Assembly (NCBI GenBank): GCA_934462945.1
Contig: CAKSJF010000014.1
Span: forward strand, 1 to 34,943
DNA: 34,943 bases
From: an uncultured Clostridia bacterium
GTDB lineage: Bacteria; Bacillota; Clostridia; UBA1381
Reading direction: 5' to 3'
Shown here in pieces: positions 15,718 through 23,622 of the stretch (positions are counted from its first letter, which is position 1; each line of letters begins with the position of its first letter). The notes beneath the pieces were generated by a model. The model searched no databases and had not been told where the DNA came from. It worked only from the letters and a program-made list of their open reading frames with translations. Position numbers and translations under genes: made by a program.

Positions 15718-17002
15718 TCTCTCCTTGATGCATTGCCATGGCCCGATAACCGTTTTCTGATTCAACATCCTGTTCCCACTTTTTCTTTACGATCTCGTAG
15801 ACTTTGTCCTCGATTTCCGGTGTGCCGTCCTTGCGGGTGGGAAGAAGCTGATCTCCGGCAACGTTTTTGTCGGTGCAGGCGGTGTCGTTTCTCCATTTTT
15901 CTCTTTCTTCCGGATTTCGCAGATTCGGAATTTCCACGGATTCGCCGTTCTTTAAGATGGAGCGGTATGCAAACATGCCCGGCAGGAACATATCCAGCGC
16001 CTCATAAACGTCAATAATATCTGCCGCCGGATTTCCGAGAATTTTCTCCACAAAGTGGTACATGGAATAAAAGTCCGAACCGCCGTGTCCGAACGCTTCG
16101 CACTCCTCGTCATGGTCGCGTTTCGGAAGATAGCTTTCTGCCGGACGGTCGGCATATTCTCCCGGATATTCGTCCGCTTTTACATAAATCCGTGCAACAT
16201 GTCCAGCATCTGCATCCTCTCTGGGGCATTCCATTCTTCCCTTACTGCCGTACATACTGTACCAAACGGAATTTTCATAAAGTCCGCCGTGAATACTCTT
16301 GATGATTCCGCCGTTTTCCAGTGTGATAATTTCCATGCCAAATAAAGCGCCCTTTTGCCCTATTTCGGAAGCGCGTCCGTTCATGGTGCTTTCAAAGCCT
16401 GTGACGCGTACCGGACGTAAACCGGTTGCATGAATGATCGGACCGATCGAGTGGGTGCAGTAAAAGGTAGAGTACATATTGTTTCTCCAGTGGTCGCGTA
16501 TACCGTAGGTGATACTTGGCCAGATCGGAGCGCAGTTATGTACATATTCACACTCGCCATACTCAAATTCTCCGATTTTATTCTTTCCGTAAAGCTCTTT
16601 CATTTCGTAGGGAGCAGGCATATAGCAGTAGTTTTCGCCGTATGCATAAATCATTCCAGTTTCTTCCACAGCCTCAATCAGCTCCACTGCCTCTCTCATT
16701 GTCTGCACCGGCAGCACCTCGGAATAGACATGAAGTCCCCGTTTCATTGCCTGGATGGCAAACGGTGCATGCTCGGTTGCAAAGTTTGCTAACACAACTG
16801 CATCCATGTCATGGTTTAAAAAGTCCTCATAGTTGTCATAAAATGCAAGATTCATTCCCTCGCAGAGTTTTTTCTGCCCTTCCAAAACCTCCGGATTGTT
16901 GTCGCAGATGGCAACCAGTTCTGCGTTATCTGCAATTTTGCAGTAGTTAATCATGCCTGTTCCGCGGTAACCGCCCACAACGCCGATTCGTACCTTTTTC
17001 AT
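15710..17002 (-). CDS. Gfo/Idh/MocA family oxidoreductase
   Basis: 430 aa. The N-terminal Rossmann fold (MKKVRIGVVGGYRGTGM, then strands LVAICDNNPE and DAVVLANFATEHA) binds NAD(P), and the C-terminal alpha/beta domain forms the sugar site. These enzymes oxidise or epimerise sugars, inositols and glycosides. The family's E-K-P motif is replaced by E-V-L-P (95-98), so the usual catalytic lysine is absent at that place. The start was set at MKKVRIG, the usual N-terminus, with an AAAGGA site 12 bases upstream; ATG 17014 is an alternative. It is divergent from an AraC regulator at 17167, which probably controls it. The right arm of a long palindrome overlaps its stop. Confidence 0.85.
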   Translation of the reverse strand: MKKVRIGVVGGYRGTGMINYCKIADNAELVAICDNNPEVLEGQKKLCEGMNLAFYDNYEDFLNHDMDAVVLANFATEHAPFAIQAMKRGLHVYSEVLPVQTMREAVELIEAVEETGMIYAYGENYCYMPAPYEMKELYGKNKIGEFEYGECEYVHNCAPIWPSITYGIRDHWRNNMYSTFYCTHSIGPIIHATGLRPVRVTGFESTMNGRASEIGQKGALFGMEIITLENGGIIKSIHGGLYENSVWYSMYGSKGRMECPREDADAGHVARIYVKADEYPGEYADRPAESYLPKRDHDEECEAFGHGGSDFYSMYHFVEKILGNPAADIIDVYEALDMFLPGMFAYRSILKNGESVEIPNLRNPEEREKWRNDTACTDKNVAGDQLLPTRKDGTPEIEDKVYEIVKKKWEQDVESENGYRAMAMHQGEKV

Positions 17003-17110
17003 GTGAATGTTCATTCCTTTCTGTGTTTTTGATAGTTTCATATTAACATAGATTGTTTTAAAATAAAATGGAAAATATACTTGAAAATATAGAAAAAATT
17101 CTTTTTATGC

Positions 17111-17139
17111 TTGACTTTTTGTAAAGCTTATGCTAAAGT
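17111..17139 (+). promoter_or_regulatory. Promoter for the cupin AraC regulator
   Basis: TTGACT (17111-17116) and TAAAGT (17134-17139) are separated by 17 bp, 27 bp before the ATG at 17167. The -10 is weak, which fits a regulator gene. Confidence 0.6.
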
Positions 17140-17166
17140 GGTATCAAAGACAGGGGGGAAATTTTT

Positions 17167-17982
17167 ATGGAACAGAATATATGCAGATTCATTCCGAAAA
17201 ACGGAGATTCCAGTGAACTGAATATTATTAATCTGGTGTATGAAACAAATCCGGCGATTTATCAGGAGCAAAAGAGTTTCAGCGCCACGCACCGGCTTCA
17301 TATTGTTGCGTCGGGCGGCGGTGTTTTGCGCACGATGGGGGGCGTGTATCCGCTCGCCCCGGGGGATATCTTTTTTTGTCTCCCCTCCATGCCGTATTCC
17401 ATCCGGTCAGAGCAGAATTTAACCTTTTATTATCTCAGCTTTTTAGGAGAGCGTGCAAATCTTTTGACAGACCGCGCCGGAATCGGACGGCAGAAACTTT
17501 ATTTTCCTGAATTTTCCCATTTGCTGCCGCTTTGGAGGGATACCATTCAGAATCCGGTGTCCCAGTCGCATCTTGCCTGCGAGGGTTTGCTTTTGTATAC
17601 CTTTGCTGCGATTGAGGGAACGGAAGAAAAAAAGGAGCAGCCGTCAGACGATCTGACGCTGCTCCTCCGGAAATATGTTGATGACCATTTTTCCGATCCG
17701 ACGCTTTCGCTCCGTACTTTGAGCCGGGAATTTTCCTATAGCGAGAAATATATCTCCACGCTGTTTAAGAAGAATTTCAAGGTCGGAATCACAAGGTATA
17801 CCCAGGTTCTACGGATTCAGCGCGCATGCGAGCTGATTGAGGAGGGGTTTACCTGTGTTAAGGATATTTCCAGTCTTTGCGGTTTTTCCGATCCGCTTTA
17901 CTTTTCAAAGTTTTTTAAAGAGCGAACCGGAGTTCCGCCGAAAAAATATATCCAAAACAGACAAAGCCATGCGGTTGACTGA
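17167..17982 (+). CDS. AraC family regulator with cupin sensor
   Basis: 271 aa. The N-terminal half (about 30-130) is a cupin-type effector domain with HIVASGGGVLRTMGGVYPLAPGDIFFCLPSMPYSI, and the C-terminal 100 residues carry two helix-turn-helix motifs (LSLRTLSREFSYSEKYISTLFKK and VKDISSLCGFSDPLYFSKFFKERTGVPPKKY). It should bind DNA in response to a sugar. It is divergent from the Gfo/Idh/MocA gene, the likely target. An AGGGGGGA site precedes the ATG. Its stop is only 3 bp from the convergent lacZ stop with no terminator between. Confidence 0.88.
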   Translation: MEQNICRFIPKNGDSSELNIINLVYETNPAIYQEQKSFSATHRLHIVASGGGVLRTMGGVYPLAPGDIFFCLPSMPYSIRSEQNLTFYYLSFLGERANLLTDRAGIGRQKLYFPEFSHLLPLWRDTIQNPVSQSHLACEGLLLYTFAAIEGTEEKKEQPSDDLTLLLRKYVDDHFSDPTLSLRTLSREFSYSEKYISTLFKKNFKVGITRYTQVLRIQRACELIEEGFTCVKDISSLCGFSDPLYFSKFFKERTGVPPKKYIQNRQSHAVD

Positions 17983-17985
17983 TCT

Positions 17986-20811
17986 TTATTTCAAATAAAA
18001 ATCAAAATGAATGTCCTGTTCGCTGAGCCGGTATTCCTCCGCAAGCTCCGGACCGCAGCTGTTTGTACCAAGCCCTGAAACCTTATAGTCAATCCGGATG
18101 TTGGTGCGGCCGTTTTTCACAAGCTCATTTGTATGCATCGCCTCGGTGATCGCGTCCGCAGTATATTCGGATACAGAAAATTCAAATTCGGTATCGGTGA
18201 GAACCGTTAAACCGGAATCCATTTTCAAATATTTTGTCCGGGTATGGTTGCCATGCTCCTGGGGAAGAATGTAGGGAACGTATTCCTCCCTTGCCGTGCT
18301 GCGATAACGTCCCATTTTTGCATGTGCGCTGCAATCGCAGTAGTTTTCGCCGCTGCCCATTCCAAAATAGGTGAATCCGTCATTGACTGCCGGCGAGGTG
18401 ATTTCAAAGCCGAGCCGCGGCAGATAAGTGGCGGGCATGCGTTTTCCGGAGAGCGATACCCGAATCATGCCGTCTGCAAAGAATGTATAGCTTGCCTCAT
18501 AGCGCAAAAACGGCAGTCTTGAAATGCCGGCAAGAGAAGCTTTTACGGTGATTGTGTTTTCCGACAGGGAGCAATCGTAAACCTTGGTGCAGAGACGGTT
18601 GTAGTTTTCTGCCCGATCCTCGTCCGGGATCAGGAAGGTGCCCCATTTTTTCTTGATGTTCCGGTCGTTATCGGTTGGTGCGCGCCAAACGGTCAGCTTC
18701 ATGCGCTCTGCAAACTGTTCTTTTCCGTTCTTCTCCATTTTCTCTAATACGCCATAATGTTTGTTAAAAACATAATAGAAGCCTTCTCCGCGGAAATAGA
18801 CGCGTGTTTCATCCTCCTGCTCCGGTAAAAGCGGCGCAGCAGCTGTGATTTTTTGAGTATCTGCTTTTAGCGTATGCTGTACAAAACCGATTTCTTCTCC
18901 CTCTGTATTTTTGAGAGTCACGTTCACATATCCGCCGAACCGGCAGGAAAGCGCAGGAATTTCAATCGGAATTTCTGCGGATGCGTGCGGTGCAATGTCG
19001 GGAGAAAGACTCTTTTCCCACACCACCTTGTCATCCTCTAATACCGAAATTTCCACTGTGTATTTGTTCAGATTTGTAAAATCGAACCGATTCGTCAGGG
19101 TCAGGGTTGTGCCGTCCAGTTCGGACGCAAAATTCTGATAGAGGTATTTTGCGTTCAAAGAGCCTGCCTTTAGGGTTCTGTCTGCAAAGACTAAGCCATC
19201 GTTGCAGAAATTGCTTGCATGTACCCTTTCTCCGAAATCGCCGCCGTATTGGTAGATACCGTTTTTGGATGCGGTGTGATCTGCCCATTCCCAGATACAT
19301 CCGCCGATTAGCTTCGGATAGGTGTAGAATGCGTCTATATATTCCTTGAGTCCGCCCGGTCCGTTTCCCATGGCATGCGCATACTCACAGAGAAAATACG
19401 GCTGTTTTTTCGATTCATCCTTTGCGTAGTCCACAATATCCGAAACCGGCGGATACATCATCGAGTAAACATCGGCATGATCGGAAAGTCCCGCGCGGCT
19501 GGCATCCTCGCAATGGATCAGCCGGGAGGAATCTCGCTCCCTTGTCCAGCGGATCATGCTCATATGATTTTCGCCATGATTGCTTTCGTTTCCGGTTGAC
19601 CACATAATGATACAGGGATGGTTTTTGTCGCGTTCCACCATTCTCTGCATCCGGTCTAAAAATGCCGGCTCCCATTCCGGGTCGAAGCATGGCCAGATCG
19701 GATCGGCATCATAGCCGGGCATGTCTGCGTTTCTGGAAGAAAATCCATGTGTTTCTAAATCTGTTTCGTCCACCACATAAAAGCCCATCTCGTCGCAAAG
19801 GTTTAAAAGCTCCGGTGTGGGGGGATAGTGTGAGGTGCGGATGGTATTGATATTGAGTGATTTCATCAAAAGCAGCTCGCGGCGGATAAATGAATCACTC
19901 ATCGCATAGCCATTCTCCGGGTGGGTGTCGTGATGATTGATACCCTTTAAAATGACCGAAACGCCATTGACCAAAAGTTCAAACCGATCCGAAACTGCAA
20001 TTTCGCGCATGCCGACCTTAACAGGAATAAACTCGCTTTTTCCTTTTACCACAACGGTGTACAAGTACGGATTTTCTGCATTCCAGAGAATCGGATGCGA
20101 TAAATCGGCAGGCTTTCCGTCTGCGTCAAAGATTTCATAGTCCGGTTGGTTTACAGTAATCGTCTTTGTATCTGCCTTGATCTCAATATCCCGGATGTGT
20201 CCGATTTCACGGGAGAGCAAATATACATCCCGGAAAATGCCGGAGAGACGGTAAAAATCCTGATCCTCCAAATAGCTGCCGGCACACCATTTTAACACCT
20301 TTGCGGTGATTGTGTTTTTGCCGGGATGCACATACTTTGTCAGATCAAATTCTGCCTGTAAATGAGAGCCGACCGTGCTGCCGACATAGTTTCCGTTTAC
20401 AAACAGGAACATGCAGGAGCCGACTCCCTCGAATACCACATAGGTTTCTTTCTCGCACCAATCTTCCTCTAATTCAAATTCACGCTCGTAAATACCGCAG
20501 GGGTTGTCGTCCGGCACAAACGGAGGATCAACCGGGTACGGATAGTTGATATTCTGATATTCCGGCTGATCGTAACCGCGCATCTGCCAGTTAGACGGAA
20601 CGTCGATTAAATCCCAGTGCCGGATTTCCTTTGGAACGTCAATCTCCCGGTCAAAATAGGCAAACCGCCATGTCCCGTTTAAAAGACGGTAATATGCCGA
20701 AGAAAAACGGTCTCCGGCAAGCGCTTTTTCCATCGATTCGTAGGGGATGTAGTAGCTGCGTTGCGGCTCGCGGTTTTCCCCTATGAAGCTTTTGCTTTCA
20801 TAATTACGCAT
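17986..20811 (-). CDS. lacZ: Beta-galactosidase, glycoside hydrolase family 2
   Basis: 941 aa, slightly shorter than the E. coli enzyme. It hydrolyses beta-galactosides in the cytosol; no signal peptide is seen. Domains in order: the sugar-binding jelly roll (about 20-200, with PSNWQMRGYDQPEYQN and GIFRDVYLL), a short Ig-like domain, the TIM barrel (about 280-580), then a second Ig-like domain and the C-terminal beta-sandwich (about 670-930). The acid/base Glu409 lies in WSTGNESNHG and the nucleophile Glu476 in LCEYAHAMGNGPGGL. Ig domain 2 (about 205-258) is much shorter than usual. The ATG at 20811 was chosen because an AAAGGA site is eight bases upstream. It is divergent from an AraC gene at 20953. 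Some GH2 enzymes of this shape act on other beta-glycosides, so lactose need not be the substrate. Confidence 0.9.
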   Translation of the reverse strand: MRNYESKSFIGENREPQRSYYIPYESMEKALAGDRFSSAYYRLLNGTWRFAYFDREIDVPKEIRHWDLIDVPSNWQMRGYDQPEYQNINYPYPVDPPFVPDDNPCGIYEREFELEEDWCEKETYVVFEGVGSCMFLFVNGNYVGSTVGSHLQAEFDLTKYVHPGKNTITAKVLKWCAGSYLEDQDFYRLSGIFRDVYLLSREIGHIRDIEIKADTKTITVNQPDYEIFDADGKPADLSHPILWNAENPYLYTVVVKGKSEFIPVKVGMREIAVSDRFELLVNGVSVILKGINHHDTHPENGYAMSDSFIRRELLLMKSLNINTIRTSHYPPTPELLNLCDEMGFYVVDETDLETHGFSSRNADMPGYDADPIWPCFDPEWEPAFLDRMQRMVERDKNHPCIIMWSTGNESNHGENHMSMIRWTRERDSSRLIHCEDASRAGLSDHADVYSMMYPPVSDIVDYAKDESKKQPYFLCEYAHAMGNGPGGLKEYIDAFYTYPKLIGGCIWEWADHTASKNGIYQYGGDFGERVHASNFCNDGLVFADRTLKAGSLNAKYLYQNFASELDGTTLTLTNRFDFTNLNKYTVEISVLEDDKVVWEKSLSPDIAPHASAEIPIEIPALSCRFGGYVNVTLKNTEGEEIGFVQHTLKADTQKITAAAPLLPEQEDETRVYFRGEGFYYVFNKHYGVLEKMEKNGKEQFAERMKLTVWRAPTDNDRNIKKKWGTFLIPDEDRAENYNRLCTKVYDCSLSENTITVKASLAGISRLPFLRYEASYTFFADGMIRVSLSGKRMPATYLPRLGFEITSPAVNDGFTYFGMGSGENYCDCSAHAKMGRYRSTAREEYVPYILPQEHGNHTRTKYLKMDSGLTVLTDTEFEFSVSEYTADAITEAMHTNELVKNGRTNIRIDYKVSGLGTNSCGPELAEEYRLSEQDIHFDFYLK

Positions 20812-20872
20812 AAAATTCATCCTTTCTGATTTTGTTTTCTTGACAATCTTCAAAAACCATATTATAATGATA

Positions 20873-20940
20873 TTAATATTGTATCACAGGAAAAAGCATT
20901 CTGCAATCAAAGAATATTAATAAATATATAATAATATTAA
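20873..20940. promoter_or_regulatory. Candidate AraC operator region: repeated AATATTAA sites
   Basis: AATATTAA occurs at 20913-20920 and 20933-20940, spaced 20 bp (about two helix turns), and in reverse at 20873-20880. The region is the 141-bp gap between lacZ and the divergent AraC gene. AraC-type proteins often bind direct half-sites at this spacing. The gap is very AT-rich, so chance is a real alternative. Confidence 0.3.
20878..20906 (-). promoter_or_regulatory. Possible lacZ promoter
   Basis: On the minus strand, TTGCAG (plus 20901-20906) and TACAAT (plus 20878-20883) are separated by 17 bp. A separate TATAAT at plus 20861-20866 lacks a good -35. The weak elements would fit activator dependence. 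Confidence 0.4.
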
Positions 20941-20952
20941 GGTGGGATGGAG

Positions 20953-21735
20953 ATGAATAATTTTTGCTTTCCGGTTTTGACGCAGCAGGAGCTTTCCCTG
21001 CCGTTTTATATCAGTTCGGTAGGGTATGGGGCGGAGCATATCAGCAACCGGGAGAACGGTTTAAAGGAGGCGCAGCTGCTATATACCGCAGAGGGAGTAG
21101 GTATTGGCGAGATGGCAGGAAAGCCGATCCGGCTTTCTCCGGGGAGTCTTTTGTATTTTCCGCCCTTTACGCCGCATGCGTATCAGCCGGAGGAGCGTTC
21201 TTGGGTCACTTATTGGATCACCTTTGGGGGTTATGCGGCAGAGCAGATGATTCAGTCGGAGGCGGCAATCTGGGAGGAATGCAGTTTTGATTTTCCGGAG
21301 CAGATTGAAAGGATTTGCAGCCTTTATCAGACAAAGACCTGGCAGAGAGAAAGCAGCGTTCTTTTATATGCGCTTTTGCTGCAATGCCGGGAGGAGTTGA
21401 CCCTGCCGGTCGGATCGCGCCTGAAAAACCGCCTGAACCGTGCTTTTGAGCTGATCGAAAAACGTTATGGAGAGACGCTGTCCCTGTCAGAACTGGCAGA
21501 GGCATGTGGGGTTTCCAAGGAATACTTCTGCAAAATTTTTCACGATTATACTGGGATGCGTCCAATGGAATATGTCACCTATGTGCGGATTCAGAATGCA
21601 AAAAAAATGCTCCGCTACAGTCATCTGAGTGTATATGAAATTGCAGAACGGGTCGGATTTTCGGATTGCAGCTATTTTTGCAAAATATTTAGACAGGTCG
21701 AGGGAGTCACGCCGATGCAGTATGCCGGAAGATAA
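20953..21735 (+). CDS. AraC family regulator
   Basis: 260 aa. The N-terminal cupin-like arm (about 15-100, with LSPGSLLYFPPFTPHAYQPEE) senses the effector, and the C-terminal 100 residues hold two helix-turn-helix motifs (LSLSELAEACGVSKEYFCKIFHDYTGMRPMEY and YEIAERVGFSDCSYFCKIFRQVEGVTPMQY). I chose the second ATG because GGTGG is placed correctly for it. The gene is divergent from lacZ and convergent with the importer operon, so lacZ is the likely target. A perfect hairpin follows the stop. Confidence 0.88.
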   Translation: MNNFCFPVLTQQELSLPFYISSVGYGAEHISNRENGLKEAQLLYTAEGVGIGEMAGKPIRLSPGSLLYFPPFTPHAYQPEERSWVTYWITFGGYAAEQMIQSEAAIWEECSFDFPEQIERICSLYQTKTWQRESSVLLYALLLQCREELTLPVGSRLKNRLNRAFELIEKRYGETLSLSELAEACGVSKEYFCKIFHDYTGMRPMEYVTYVRIQNAKKMLRYSHLSVYEIAERVGFSDCSYFCKIFRQVEGVTPMQYAGR

Positions 21736-21779
21736 AAAAACACACAGACGCATCTTTGCTAAACGTCTGTGTGTTCTTT
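21735..21779. terminator. Terminator between AraC and importer genes
   Basis: A perfect 12-bp stem (AACACACAGACG at 21739-21750, CGTCTGTGTGTT at 21764-21775) has a 13-base loop. The minus strand has a good T run next to it, so it mainly ends the importer operon; termination of the AraC gene on the plus strand is weaker. Confidence 0.85.
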
Positions 21780-21780
21780 A

Positions 21781-22671
21781 TTAACCCTTTACACCGCCGA
21801 GATTCAGACCGCCAATGATCTGCTTTTGGAAAATTGCAAAGATCACAAGCTGTGGAATCAGGGAGAACAGCAGGGCAATCATCTGATAGTCCATGGTGTA
21901 ATCGGATGATTTCAGTTTAAAGATCTGAACGCCTAAAACGGTTTTGCTCTTATCCTGAATCAGAAGATACGGCCAGAAGAATTGTCCCAGCTGACCGTTA
22001 AAGGTCAGAAGCGCTGTGACCGTAAAGATCGGAACGCTTAACGGTACGATAATCTGAAAGAAAATCCGGAGATCGTTTGCGCCGTCAATTCTTGCGGATT
22101 CCACCAGTGCAGGAGAAATTCCGTCGAAGAAGTTTTTAAACAGGATAATGCCAAAGGTGCTTGCCGCTGCCATCAGCCAGATCGGAAGATAGGAATCCAG
22201 CATGTTAAAATGGAAGATCGGGAAGTCCTTAATAATCATATAAAGCGGTACGGTTCTGGTTGTGCCGGGCAGCATCATGATCCAAACGCAGAGTACAAAG
22301 ATCAGTCCGGAGCCGATTGGCTTTAGCTTTGACAGAGAATAGCCTGCAAAGCCGCAGACTAAAATGTTAAACAGCACGCAGCCGCCTGCCATGATAAAGG
22401 TGTTCACATAGAACTTGTAAAAGGACATCCTGTTCCAAACCTCTAAAAGCTTTGAAAAATGGATTTCCTTTGGAAAAAACGTAGTCGGAATTGCGTACAT
22501 TTCCTGAACACTCTTAAAACCGGACAGCATGATCCAAAGCGTCGGAACGGTGTTCACAAGCACCATCAGGCAGAGAAACACAAAGATGATACCGTAAAGA
22601 AGCTTGTATTTCGGCTGCTTCAGCTCGCATTCGGACAGAATGCCGAAATGATTTGATTTTTTTTGTTTCAT
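21781..22671 (-). CDS. Carbohydrate ABC transporter permease (MalG/LplC type)
   Basis: 296 aa with about six membrane segments. It is one of two inner-membrane channel subunits of a CUT1 sugar importer. The EAA loop that contacts the ATPase reads ESARIDGANDLRIFFQIIVPLSVP (about 185-208). The C-terminus QKQIIGGLNLGGVKG is typical of MalG-type subunits. A GGAGG site precedes the ATG. It is the last of three genes in the operon. The large periplasmic-side loop and gut-type features resemble the LplC subgroup that imports complex oligosaccharides; the substrate is not determined. Confidence 0.92.
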   Translation of the reverse strand: MKQKKSNHFGILSECELKQPKYKLLYGIIFVFLCLMVLVNTVPTLWIMLSGFKSVQEMYAIPTTFFPKEIHFSKLLEVWNRMSFYKFYVNTFIMAGGCVLFNILVCGFAGYSLSKLKPIGSGLIFVLCVWIMMLPGTTRTVPLYMIIKDFPIFHFNMLDSYLPIWLMAAASTFGIILFKNFFDGISPALVESARIDGANDLRIFFQIIVPLSVPIFTVTALLTFNGQLGQFFWPYLLIQDKSKTVLGVQIFKLKSSDYTMDYQMIALLFSLIPQLVIFAIFQKQIIGGLNLGGVKG

Positions 22672-22682
22672 CTGATTTCCTC

Positions 22683-23609
22683 CTAAAAACTGCTTTCAAC
22701 CTTTTTGTTCATTTTAAAATAGAAGCTCGTCATCACGATCAGGATCAGGAACATCACCACGCCGACTGCCATGGAAAGCTGCGGTTTTACCGAAACGAAG
22801 CCATATTGATAGCTTAAAAGTCCAAGCGACATAGAAGCGTTGTTCGGACCGCCGTTTGTCATCTGTAAGGGCTGCTCCATAATGGAGAATACGCCGATCA
22901 CCTGTTGGATTAAGAGCAGGAGCGTAATTCCGGCAATCTGCGGAATTGTTACATATCGGATTCTTTTGAAAAAGCCTGCTCCCTCTAAGGTTGCCACCTC
23001 ATAGAGCGCCGGGTCAATTCCCTGGAGCGCTGCATAGTAAAAGATTGTGGTTGATCCTGCGCCTGCCCAGGTCATGGTGATGATGATGTACAGAATCGTG
23101 AAGCGTGAATCCTGAAGCCAGCTGTAGGCAGGCATTCCGAATTTGGAGAGGAACATATTTAAAAGTCCTGCCTCGGTCGGATAGTACATCAAAAACCAGA
23201 TCATATACACTGCCACTCCGGGGAGCGCGTTCGGAAGATAGGTAAAAAACCGGAAAAATCCTTTTGCGCGCCGCACCTCGCTTAAGCAGACTGCAAAGAT
23301 AAACGGCAGCGGAAAGCCTAAGATAAGCGACCATCCGACATATTTTAACGTATTCATCAAAAGCTTTAAAAACAGCTTATCCGTCAAAATTCGTTTATAG
23401 TTTGCAAGCCCGGCAAAGGTTGTCACCTTATAGCCCTGCATATTGAAGAAGGACCAGAAGATTCCCGAAAAGGTCGGACGGATGACAAAGAAGTAAACGC
23501 ATAGGATGGCTGGGAGCAAAAGCGCCCAGCCGATCACATTTCGTTTCAGGAGTTTCTTAATCGTTACGGTTTTATGAGAAGAAGCAGAAATGCTTGTGTT
23601 GTTTTTCAA
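22683..23609 (-). CDS. Carbohydrate ABC transporter permease (MalF/LplB type)
   Basis: 308 aa, the partner channel subunit, with a first membrane segment at about 28-48 and roughly five more. The EAA loop reads EVATLEGAGFFKRIRYVTIPQI (about 203-224). The start is TTG (plus 23607-23609), since no in-frame ATG or GTG fits and AGGA lies 11 bases upstream. It begins 13 bp after the binding-protein stop and ends 11 bp before the second permease. The Ser/Thr-rich N-terminus before the membrane segment is cytosolic. Confidence 0.92.
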   Translation of the reverse strand: MKNNTSISASSHKTVTIKKLLKRNVIGWALLLPAILCVYFFVIRPTFSGIFWSFFNMQGYKVTTFAGLANYKRILTDKLFLKLLMNTLKYVGWSLILGFPLPFIFAVCLSEVRRAKGFFRFFTYLPNALPGVAVYMIWFLMYYPTEAGLLNMFLSKFGMPAYSWLQDSRFTILYIIITMTWAGAGSTTIFYYAALQGIDPALYEVATLEGAGFFKRIRYVTIPQIAGITLLLLIQQVIGVFSIMEQPLQMTNGGPNNASMSLGLLSYQYGFVSVKPQLSMAVGVVMFLILIVMTSFYFKMNKKVESSF

Positions 23610-23622
23610 TGGGGTTCACATC

